Assembly: GCA_026686845.1 (NCBI GenBank)
Contig: JAIVEN010000010.1
Span: forward strand, 34,446,001 to 34,510,000
DNA: 64,000 bases
Origin: Adenanthera pavonina
Taxonomy: Eukaryota > Streptophyta > Magnoliopsida > Fabales > Fabaceae
Direction: 5' to 3'
Shown here: positions 36,317-46,265 of the stretch, in pieces
Numbering within the stretch: the first letter of the stretch is position 1
Layout of the letters: every line of letters begins with the position of its first letter
Translations under genes and position numbers: made by a program
The notes under the pieces: model-generated
Seen by the model: the letters and a program-made list of their open reading frames with translations, nothing else
Databases searched by the model: none
Told to the model about the DNA's origin: nothing

Positions 36317-37312
36317 TTTTCAGTGGAATGAAGCAGAATGAGGTTAAGGAAGGGTTTATGGGATGCGAATGGAAGTTTAAACAGTGAAGAATGATGATTT
36401 TTGGACAGGAGTTAAGAGAATTAAAGAGAGAATCAGAACGGATTCAGAGAGGTTACAAATAGGGCTGCGTCTGTTCTGAGGAAAACCGTAGCATTTAACG
36501 TGTGTAACTGTCTGACAGACGAACTTTGAGGGGTCAAAATTCGAACTTCGGGCAGTTACAAGTTAAAACCGTTCAGCACAGCTGACTGACAGACGAATTT
36601 TCATCTTGAAAGTTCGTCTGACAGTGGCTTGAAACAAGCAATACAGGCACAACAGACGAATTTTGTTCCACCAAGATTCGAATGTTGAAAAGAAAAAGGC
36701 AGGCAACAATCGAACTATCATTCAATAGACGAATTAAACATGTAGAGTTGCATCTTTTAATAATTCAACATGAAGGACATGATTCATCAGACGAATTTTG
36801 AACAGAAAATTCGAATTTTTCCACTATGTAAAGATTGTCCAACATTCGTATGTTAAGAAGTAATAATTTGTGTAGCAGTGCTGGACAAACATAACTTTGA
36901 AATTTCTGATTTTGAAAATTCGAACTTTCAAGTTTCAACAGACGAATTTCGAGGCATTACAGAGAACTGTTCCAAGGCTTAACAGGCCGAAGTTCGTCTG
37001 TTAGTGAACTGAAATTCGAATGTTGACCATATTGACCATGTTAGAAGCACATTTTATGAAGCAAAATACGTCTAACACTCATTAAAATGCGAATTTCATC
37101 TTTAAAAACTTACAGAATGGATCCAAAACTTAGAATTTACATCATTCACTCCATTTTCTGGTTGTTCCATTCTGACGTGCTCCAATCTTCAAGTTTATTG
37201 CCATTGATTTTCACAAGGAGCACCTGCACCTCAAATTAAACATTCTCCGATGCTCAAGTTAGAATTGATTCTAATATTGAAAATTTTAAAGACAGAATTG
37301 CATGAAAATATC
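36317..37312 (-). promoter_or_regulatory. S2 pol-to-env spacer with U3-like hairpin motifs
   Basis: A non-coding stretch of about 1 kb between the end of RNase H and the envelope-like ORF, equivalent to 22880-23876 in S1. It is dense in CAGACGAA/TTCGTCTG and ATTCGAA motifs (for example near 36519-36620, 36650-36680 and 36960-37020). A regulatory role for the third ORF is an inference from the resemblance to U3. Confidence 0.5.
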
Positions 37313-40300
37313 TTACAGTTCATTGGGGTTTACCATTCCCAATTCTCTCCTTATTTTACAAAGTCTGTCTTCTGGCAGAGGTTTTGTGAGTATATCAGCA
37401 ACTTGATCCTCTGTTGGGATGTACTCCAATCTGACTTCTCCTTTCAGAACATGATCTCTTATGAAGTGGTGCCTGACTTCAATATGCTTTGTCCTTGAAT
37501 GCATGACAGGATTCTTGGTGATATTTATAGCACTTTGGTTGTCACACATGATTGGTATCTCTTTTATTTTAACCTCAAGATCTTCAAGCTGCTGTTTCAT
37601 CTAGATGACTTGGGCACAACAGCTTCCAGCTGCAACATACTCAGCTTCTGCAGTAGATAAGGCCACACTGTTTTGCTTTTTGCTGAACCATGAAACTAGG
37701 GATCCTCCAAGGAACTGACAGGTTCCACTTGTGCTTTTTCTGTCGGTTTTAGATCCTGCAAAATCAGCATCAGTGTATCCTTTGAGGTCTTCTCCATTGC
37801 CTTTTGGATACCAAAGACCCATCTGTGATGTTCCAATAAGATATCTAAAAATTCTTTTCACAGCTGTTACATGGGATTCTTTGGGGCATGATTGGAACCT
37901 TGCACACATGCAGACACTGAACATAATGTCAGGTCTGCTGGCAGTTAAGTACAGCAGGGATCCAATCATTCTCCTGTACTGAGTAATGTCAAACATCTTC
38001 CCATTCTCATCCATGTCTAGTTTGGTTGCAGTAGCCATAGGTGTTCCCATTGGCTTGGCATTGTCCATTCCAAACTTCTTTAGTAGCTCCTTTAGATACT
38101 TGGATTGACTGAGAAAGATACCATCATCAAGCTGTCTGATTTGCAGTCCAAGGAAGAAGTTAAGTTCACCCATCATGGACCTCTCGAATTCTCCCTGCAT
38201 TAACTCAAAAAATTTCTTGCAAAGAGTTTCATTAGTAGCACCGAAAATAATATCATCAACATAGATTTGAACAATCAGTAAATCTTTATTTTCTTTCTTA
38301 GTGAATAAAGTTGTGTCAACTTTGCCTCTATTAAACCCTTTTTCAGTTAGAAAATTGCTCAGTCTCTCATACCATGCTCTAGGGGCTTGTTTTAAACCAT
38401 AAAGAGCCTTCTTTAGTTTATAAACATGGTTTGGTTTAGTAGAATCTTCAAAACCAGGAGGTTGATCTACATAAACCTCTTCCATGATATATCCATTTAA
38501 AAAGGCACTCTTTACATCCATTTGATATAGTAAAATATTTTTCATGCATGCGTATGCTAGTAGTATTCTTATAGCCTCTAATCTAGCTACTGGTGCAAAG
38601 GTTTCTTCAAAATCAATACCTTCTTCCTGATTATACCCTTTAGCAACCAGTCTAGCCTTATTTCTGATTATTGTTCCAGATTCATCCAGTTTATTTCTGA
38701 AAACCCATTTGGTACCAATAACAGGATGATTTTTGGGCCTGGGCACTAAATCCCAAACATGATTTCTTTCAAACTGATTTAGTTTATCTTGCATAGCTAA
38801 AATCCAGTAATCATCAGTTAAGGCTTCCTCAGCACATTTAGGTTCAATTTGAGAAATGAAAGCGCAGTTGAGCATTTGATCCCTTAACTGTTTTCTGGTT
38901 TTGACTTTCTCTTGAACATTCCCTATTACTTGATCAACAGGGTGATTCCTTTGATATCTCCAAGCTCTAGGGAGTTCTTGAGTTGTTTCTTCATTATTTT
39001 CTTCATCAAACTCTTGCTCCTGGATATCTTCCTCTGTGTCAACAGATTCAGATATCTTTGGAGGTTCAGTTTTACTTTTGTCAGAAATTCTCAGTTTTTC
39101 AAAATTGATAGTTAGATCATCCTCATGTTTTGAAACAACTTCATTTTCAATGAAAACCACATGCACTAATTCTTCTACTATATTTGATCTTTTATTATAA
39201 ACCCTATAAGCCTTACTCCTACTAGAATAGTCCAAAAATATACCTTCATCGGACTTGGCATCAAACTTACCCATATTTTCTTTCCCATTGTTGTGAATGA
39301 AGCATTTGCACCCGAACACATGGAGGTGTGACATATTTGGCTTTCTTCCCTTGTACAGCTCATAAGGAGTCTTCCCAAGGATTGGTCTGATGTAGGCTCT
39401 GTTTATGATGTAACTTGCTGTATTCACTGCATCAGCCCAGAACACCTGAGAGAGTTCCTTCTCATTTAGCATAGCTCTAGCCATCTCTTCAATGGTTCTG
39501 TTCTTCCTTTCCACCACTCCATTTTGTTGAGGAGTTCTTGGTGCTGAGAAATTGTGGTCAATCCCATGCTCATTGCAGTACTCCAGGAAGTATGCATTTT
39601 CAAATTCTCCTCCATGGTCTGACCTGATAGACACAATAGAAATACCTTTCTCATTTTGCACTTTCTTAGCTAAGGTTACAAATGCATCAAAGGTATCACT
39701 TTTAGAGGAAAGAAACAATGTCCAAGTGAATCTAGAGTAATCATCTACAATTACAAGCACATACAGATTACCACCAAGACTTTTCACCCTAGATGGTCCA
39801 ATTAAGTCCATATGCAACAATTCAAGTGGTCTTGTTGTGGTAATTACATTTTTAGATTTGAAGGATGCTTTGGTTTGTTTTCCTCTTAGGCATGCATCAC
39901 ATTCTTTATCCTTTTCAAAAGATATTTTAGGAAGACCAGTTACTAGCTCATTTTTAATCAGTTTAGACAATTGATTCATGTTAACATGAGCTAATCTCCT
40001 ATGCCATAGCCAACTATCATTATCCTGACTAATTAAACATACAGAGTCCAAGGGAGGAAGTTCATCAAGGTCAATAGTATAACAGTTACCATCCCTTTGA
40101 GCTTTGAGGATTACTTTGCGATCACTTTTTCTGATGACCAGGCAAAACTTTGAGTCAAACAACACCCAGTTTCCTTTGTCACAAGTCTGACTCACGCTCA
40201 GTAAGTTGTGGTTGAGGCCAATCACAAACAGCACCTCTTCAATGGATGTTTCTGGATTTTTGCCCACAATTCCAATACCAATGATTTTGCCACATTGGTC

Positions 40301-40438
40301 ACCTCCAAAGGTCACCTTTCCTCCTTTCTTGTCTCTAAGGGAGATGAACTTCTCCTTATCACCAGTCATGTGGCTTGAGCAGGCACTGTCTATATACCAT
40401 TTGTTGCTTTTCTTAGCTTTGAGACAAACCTGCAAAAC
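37313..40438 (-). pseudogene. S2 pol polyprotein, intact except one stop in RNase H
   Basis: An open frame of about 944 codons to TAG at 37603-37601, then the same frame to 37313. Domains in order: protease (YIDSACSSHMTGD), pre-integrase zinc site (HRRLAHVN and CDACLRGK), integrase core with all three acidic residues (MDLIGP, SDHGGEF, NGVVERKNR), RT (KWVFRNK, MDVKSAFLNG, ALYGLKQAPRAW, YVDD), RNase H (YTDADFAGS, STAEAEY, CDNQSAI, ending about HIEVRHHFIRDH and VADILTKPL). The stop replaces a Trp (TGG in S1) between the catalytic E and the third D of RNase H. The frame is -1 relative to gag. The best-preserved protein in the window. Confidence 0.95.
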
Positions 40439-40443
40439 AAAGT

Positions 40444-42246
40444 TTATGTTTTCCTTTTAGGTACCCAAATTTGCTTGGGTCCTTTTCGGTCAGTAAGTAA
40501 TTCCCTAGATGCAGATGCAACTTTGGGAACCCATTCAGCTTTCCTGCCAAGTCCATTTTTCTTCAATGCACAAGAACTGGAAATATGTCCCTTTTTGTTG
40601 CAGAAATGACAGGTAATGAAGGGACTGCTAGATTGAGTGGCAGGAAGAAAACAATGCAGATAATACTTCTGTTTAGCATGCCTTGGTTGATCATATGTTT
40701 CAATGTGAGGTGATGCATCATTTTTCTTTTTATTATTCTTAGCATGCACAAAATGTCTCATATACGCATTCTGATTTTTCTTCTTAATCTTTTCCTTGAC
40801 AGCACATGGATCATAGCCAAGACCAGTTTTTCCTTGTGATATTCTTTGGCTCCCCATCAAGGCAAACAACATATCTTTACCTCTAGTGAGCCTAGACATG
40901 CTTTTAACTAAATAATCATTAGTTTGCTTAAGTTCAGTGCATGAGGTGCAGCAAACAGATTCAGTATGAGGTAAAGAGGCAATTTCAGAAACTATGCTTT
41001 GAGACTCCAGTTTACTTATCTTTTTCTTTGCTAATTTCAGTTCTTTAGCAACTTTAATGAATTCATCATGAAGCTCATGAAATGCATCTAGTAATTCAGA
41101 ATAGGAAGGTTCAGATTCATATACCTCTTCTTCCTGATCACTGCTGTGTGAGGGTGTGGCTTCTTCAGAAGCAAGTGCCATCAGACAAATGTTGGCAATC
41201 TCATCCTCATCTTCTTCTTCCTCATCTGAGCTATTGCCCCATATAGATGAGATGTAGGTCTTCTTCTTCTTTCCTTTATCAGCAGCTTTCTTTTCCTTTT
41301 CTTGTTTCTTGATGAATTGGGGGCAGTCCCACTTTATGTGTCCCTACTTCTTGCATTCATAGCAAGTCACAGGTTCTTTTGTCTCTTTCTTGCTTTCTTC
41401 AGCTGCTCCTTTCTTGAAGAATCTCTTGTTCTTCTTCTTGCTGTAGAATCTTCCGAATTTTCTAACCATCATTGCCAGAGTTTCCTCATCCAGCTCATCT
41501 CCTTCATCAGATTCTTCTTCCTTTTCATCAGCAGCTTTGAGGGCAAGGCCTTTTTTCTTTCTGTCCAGCCCAGCTTCCTTGAGTGCTTTGATTTTTCCTT
41601 CATATTCCTCAAGGCTGCCGAAGAGAGCTGTGACAGAAGCCATAGATTCTCCTCTGGCTTCTTCTATTGTTGTTACCTTGGGCTGCCATTCCAGAGGGAG
41701 AGCTCTGAGTATTTTTCTTACTTTCTCAGACTGAGTGTATTCCTTTCCCAGGCTTTTCAGTTGATTCACAATGAGGGTGAATCTCTTTTGTAGCTCCTTT
41801 ACAGTCTCTCCTTCAGCCATTCTGAAGCTTTCATACTCCCCAATGCATGTGTTCAGTCTGTTCTCCCTGACTCCAGATGTTCCTTCATGTGCAATCTGCA
41901 GAGTATCCCACATTCCTTTTGCAGTGGTGCATTGTGAGACTCTATAGAATTCATCTTGATTCAGGGTGCTGACTAAACAGTGTTTTGCTTTGAAATTCAG
42001 TAGGACTCTCCTTCTGTCCTCATCATTCCATTCTGCTTCCAGCTTTTCTTTGTGTCCTCCATCTTCAGTTAGAGCCATTGGAACGAAATTCCCTTTTTCA
42101 ATGACTGACCAGATGTCAAGATCAATTGATTGGAGGTAGATCTGCATTCTCATCTTCCAGTACCCATAATGCTCTCCACTGAAGCCTAGTGGTCTGTTAG
42201 TATTATTCCCTTCAGGAAGTATACTCTCTCCAAAGCCAGCCATCAT
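40444..42246 (-). pseudogene. S2 gag, one stop inside the first zinc knuckle
   Basis: Start ATG at 42246 (MMAGFGESILPEGNN) about 40 bp downstream of the primer-binding site; an earlier GTG-initiated reading runs into the binding site and is not credible. Capsid blocks YGYWKMRMQIYL and the UBN2-type middle are followed by CYECKK-stop-GHIKWDC. This is a CX2CX4HX4C knuckle whose seventh residue is a TAG (41346-41344). A second knuckle CHFCNKKGHISSSC lies near 40615-40570. The frame ends at TAA 40446-40444. Between the knuckles is an acidic, Lys-rich stretch. Apart from the TAG it is open throughout. Confidence 0.9.
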
Positions 42247-42284
42247 AATTCCCGGACTGTGAGTTCCTTTGTATGGGAATCCGG

Positions 42285-42296
42285 GCTCTGATACCA
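42285..42296 (-). other. S2 primer-binding site (initiator tRNA-Met)
   Basis: GCTCTGATACCA on the plus strand, two bases from the 5' LTR at 42299. Confidence 0.9.
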
Positions 42297-42840
42297 CTTG
42301 TTAGCAAGGCTGACTTCCCAAGAGGGGGGTGAATTGGGAAGTTTGAAATTTTTCTGCACAAAGTGAAGTAAGTGAAGATATCACAGTATAATGAAAACAA
42401 TGCGTAAAACAGAGCAAGGTGAAAAATAAGGATAAGGAGAAGAAAAGTCAGTGATTTATCCTGGTTCGGTCTATTCACTTGACCTACATCCAGTCCCCAA
42501 GACACCTCTTGAGATTTATCCACTATACAGCAAGAATTTTAGTGGGCTTCTTGCTAAAGCCACAGTACATGGGTATGCTCTGTTTCTGAGCTCTCTCAAA
42601 CTCTCCAAGCACTTTCACTATGTGCTTCCCAATCCCCTTGTGAATACCCCTCACAAGTAAACCTATCTCCCAGATGAAGAATAGATTGATTACAATGAAG
42701 TAACTCTCTTGTAAAGAGTGGATATGAAGGTTTAAGCACAAGTTTAGAAGTTAAGAGGGTAAAAGCTTTTGAGAAGAAGATTCAGCAGAAATTCGGTATA
42801 TACAAGTTTGATTCGTTACCCACAACTTCAAATGATGTTG

Positions 42841-42849
42841 TATTTATAG
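42841..42849 (-). promoter_or_regulatory. S2 5' LTR TATA box
   Basis: TATTTATAG on the plus strand, CTATAAATA on the sense strand, at the same relative place as in S1. Confidence 0.7.
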
Positions 42850-42959
42850 ATTTAGGTCTCAAATATCCGTTAGAGACTAATTCTATCCGTTGGGGAAGTT
42901 ATCCAACGGTTACTCTGAAAAACTATCCGTTTACCAACCGCATTTAATGTTTCTGATAT

Positions 42960-43930
42960 ACTGAAATTCGAATTTTGGTTGGCCAACAGACGAATTTCGA
43001 AGGAACCGAAGATTAAAGCTTCCAACATTACAGCACGAAGTTCGTCTGTTCATGAAGTGAAATTCAAATTTTGAAACTTACAAAACATTTTCACAATGTG
43101 ACATACGAATTTTCAAGAAGAAAGTTTTTCGGTTAAGTGTGAACAGTGTTTTCAATTTTCTACAGTGCCTTCGAAATTTGAATTTTGGGATCCCCAAAAT
43201 TCGTCTGTCCATTGAACGTTTAAAGGGACACAGTAGATTACTTTCTTCGAAATTCGAATTTTGAAGTGGTGAAATTCGTCTGTCATAGAAACTCTTTTCA
43301 GACTAATTTCATCATTTGAATGTTCCAAGTTCTTATCATTCGTATGTCAATGTTTCATTTCAATAGACTCAAGAACTTAGCTTTTGAAATTCGAATTTCA
43401 ATGTTCAAAATTCGTCTGTCAGAGAGCAGTTTCTGAAACTTAAATCACTCTTGATCTCAGGTGAACTTTAACACAGTTTCAGACGAATTTCTTCATTTTC
43501 TCAAATTTTGTTTTGTTTGAAATTCGAATTTTGAAGACTCAAAGTTCGTCTGTTGCAAAGAAGCATCTTTCAGACTTATATGAAAATTCGAATGTTGGAA
43601 GTTCAAAATTCGTCTGTCAGAGAGCATTTTTCAAACTCAATTTCATTTTGATTTCAGATGCACTTTATCATAGTTTCAGACGAATTTCTTCGGTTTTTAC
43701 AAACTTCATTTTACTTGAAATTCGAATTTTGAAAGTGTGAAGTTCGTCTGTTAGCAAAAGGCCTCTTTTCAGACTAGATGAAAATTCGAATTTTGAACAA
43801 CCAAAATTCGTCTGACAGAGAGCCATCTCTTCAGACTTATTCAGTTTTAGCTCGAAATTCGAATTTCCAAAGGCAAAGTTCAAATTTCCAACTTGACAGT
43901 TTAGCTTAAACTTTCAACCTTCGTCTGTTT
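42960..43930 (-). repeat. Array of bipartite hairpin motifs in the S2 U3
   Basis: The repeated arrangement is AAATTCGAATTTTG, 7-11 bases, then CAAAATTCGTCTGTC or AAGTTCGTCTGTT. The right half of the palindrome (CGAATTTTG) can pair with CAAAATTCG, so each unit can form a stem of about 9 bp; clear cases are near 43248, 43385, 43519, 43583, 43718 and 43781. Near 43175-43200 the stem is GAATTTTGGG/CCCAAAATTC. The same motifs fill the S1 U3 and both pol/env spacers. Confidence 0.8.
43406..43801 (-). repeat. 198-bp tandem duplication in the S2 5' LTR U3
   Basis: Units 43406-43603 and 43604-43801, with a partial third from 43802; the same as in the 3' LTR. Because both LTRs carry it, the duplication predates this insertion. 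Confidence 0.85.
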
Positions 43931-44160
43931 GTGGGTGTTTTTCATATATTTGAAGATTTAACATAAATTTAACGTTTTAAAACTTCTTTTCTTCAAATCA
44001 AAATCTTTTACCCAGTCATAACAAAAACTAAGGATCCTACAAAAGATCTAACAGCAAGTATTCAGAAAATCTTCACTTGAGACAGCTTTGCTCTTGTTTG
44101 ATATCTTCAATCCAAGCTCTTGAATGTTGGTTTGGAATCATCAAAACTCTTGTTTCAACA

Positions 44161-46260
44161 ATCTTTTGTTATATGTTGGTGTGTCCTAGACATTTTAGTG
44201 GCTTGAGTTGAGTGTTGAGATGTTATCGAAATAGGAACATTGACTAAGAAAGGTCTGTACAAGTTGTTCCAAATTGCCCCTCGAGTTTTTGATTCAAGTG
44301 GGAAATGATTTGATTATTATAAGTTTTATTGAGATGAAGATGCCCTTGATAGTTGAGATTTATATATATATGGTTATTCCTCATCTCAAGTAATCCCTGT
44401 TGATAATACATCGTGGGCTTAATTAGTATAAATAGCAAGAATTTGGAACCAAATAAACATGGGAACAACAAAATAGTTTTAATTATTATATATATTTAAA
44501 AAAATTAAGGTTTCATCACTGTACATGAAAATCTTGTTTTAAGCTCAAAAGAGAAAAACCATTTATGGTTATAATTTTCATACCCAGAAATATGATATGT
44601 CTCATTGTTTCATGATTAAAATATGGCATGTCATATGAGTATTTCCTCCACACATGTGTGCTATGATTTTCAAATGGTTGGTTCATTAGTTCATTTAAAT
44701 AATGAGATTTGAACCGAATGGGTTTCAATGTGAAATTTGCTGTCAAAATCCTTCATCTAAGAATAAAAATACAACAATAAATACATTGTCTCTTATCTAT
44801 TATAAGTGGAAATGTGGGTACCTGAGGTTGAAATTTGAAATGGTATGTACTGTATGATATTATCTACCAAAGTTGTATCATGGTTTGGTTTTGACTTGAT
44901 TAATATGAAAATCCTTGATTAAACATAAGTACATGTTACTTTGTCTTGTTATGGTCACATTAATTTTAGAATGAACCGTGGGGGATTTTTATAATCTTTG
45001 TAGACATGCAGGATGATCACATGTTGTGAGAGTCAATAGGATTCTATAGTGTATCGGTCACTTTGTATTAACCAATTTAGGTTTCAATGGCTCATTCATC
45101 CATGATTATAAAATAAAAATAATTAAATAATTTGGATAATGGTACCGTGTGAGGCTTTTGAGCTTTCATGGATATTTAAGTTAATTGCATTGCCATAGGG
45201 ATGATATGTTTCCGCAGGTATAAAAATAAATAACTAAAAAATATAAATAAATATAATAATATATTTTTAATAAAAAAAACCTTTATCTGTGAGAGATTTT
45301 GGAAATCTCATAGGTACTTTGGGAATTAGTTTACCGTATGGGATGATGACTATATGCAGATGGTATATTAATTACAAATCAATTTTCTGAAAATAAATAA
45401 ATAAATTCTTAAAAAAATGCTTTTAGTTATTAAAGAAAATGTTTTCTTAATATAAATCTTTAAAACAAATAAATAAACGTAATAATATATTTTTATTTTT
45501 TAAGAAAAGTCCTTTATCTGTGGAAGATTTTAGAATCTTTGTGGGTATTTAGGAGATCAGTCTATTGTATGAGATGATGATTCTCTGCAGGTATATTAAT
45601 TACAAATTGATTTTATGAAATTAAACAAATAAATTCTTGAAAAGAATATAATAAAAAATGCTTTAAGTAAGTTAAATTAAATTATATTTTACAAATTAAA
45701 ACATATCAACCCAAACATTAGAAAATTATTTTGTTTGCAAAATAGTAAATTATTTTTACTTAACTTTCTCTTATTGCAAAAATTATAAAATATCAGCCAA
45801 TTGACATGTAGTTTTACCTTAAAGTACGTGAACTTTGATATCTTCAGCAGGATATGTAAGGCTTAGACTTTTATCCTAGATTAAATCCGCTCTTATAAAT
45901 AAATAATATTTTTTTATTTCATTTTTCGTAGTTTCTCTTATTTTTTTGTTTACTTTCAGCATGTGAATGATAGAATGACAATCAAAATAATTTTTAAAGC
46001 CATAATAATTGTATAATCAATTTAAGGTAACCATTACCAAGGAATGGATATTGTACAGTATCTAAAACTTTCCCCATTCATAATCGTACTCATAAATCTA
46101 ACCATGTTTCATAAACCATCCTTTCTTTTTTTCAATTAGTTTTCCAAATTTTTTCTTAAAATTTTGGTGGAAACTCCTCCTAAATCGACATCCTTGTGGA
46201 AGCTAATTTTTCTCTTTTTTCTTTGTTTCATGCCCTCTGTGTCACATTTCGAGTGTGACA
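44161..46260 (+). repeat. T1 right arm: Tat/Ogre-like LTR
   Basis: Continues T1 after S2. It ends ATTTCGAGTGTGACA at 46260, followed by the target copy ATGGT and C2 integrase. Its last 250 bp resemble the sense-strand end of T2 (GGTAACC..., AAAATTTTGGTGG, ...GTGTGACA versus GGCGTGACA). Without S2, T1 is about 3.7 kb with no coding interior, so it is read as a solo LTR. No gene is seen in it. Confidence 0.7.
45200..45665 (+). repeat. Tandem duplication of about 231 bp in T1
   Basis: Two diverged units, with CTTTATCTGTGAGAGATTTT at 45281 matching CTTTATCTGTGGAAGATTTT at 45512. Both continue through GGGATGATGA/GAGATGATGA and GTATATTAATTACAAAT. AT-rich and non-coding. Confidence 0.75.
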
Positions 46261-46265
46261 ATGGT

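Larger units (their letters stand above)
32017..44160 (-). mobile_element. S2: SIRE/Maximus-type Ty1/copia retrotransposon, full length, young, defective
   Basis: 12,144 bp on the minus strand, bounded by LTRs of 1863 and 1862 bp, with a perfect target duplication ATCTT (32012-32016 and 44161-44165). Same order and protein family as S1. The LTRs differ at only about 15-17 sites by hand count (about 0.9%), so this is the most recent insertion seen. It sits inside the T1 LTR. Despite its youth it carries one stop in gag, one in pol, and three stops plus a lost start codon in the envelope-like ORF. Confidence 0.95.
42299..44160 (-). repeat. S2 5' LTR
   Basis: 1862 bp, ends TGTTAGCAAGGC and TTGTTTCAACA on the plus strand. 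TATA box (minus) at 42841-42849. About 25 copies of the TTCGAA-palindrome and TTCGTCTG motifs lie at 42960-43930, i.e. upstream of the TATA box in U3. Confidence 0.95.

Noticed and set aside
42960..43930. Regularly repeated short palindromes suggesting a CRISPR-like array
   Set aside because: Spacing is irregular, the repeats are imperfect, there are no cas genes, and the sequence is the U3 of a plant retrotransposon.
30393..46260. T1 as a DNA transposon
   Set aside because: The ends lack matching terminal inverted repeats; TG...CA ends, a TATA box, 5-bp target copies and similarity to T2 favour an LTR.
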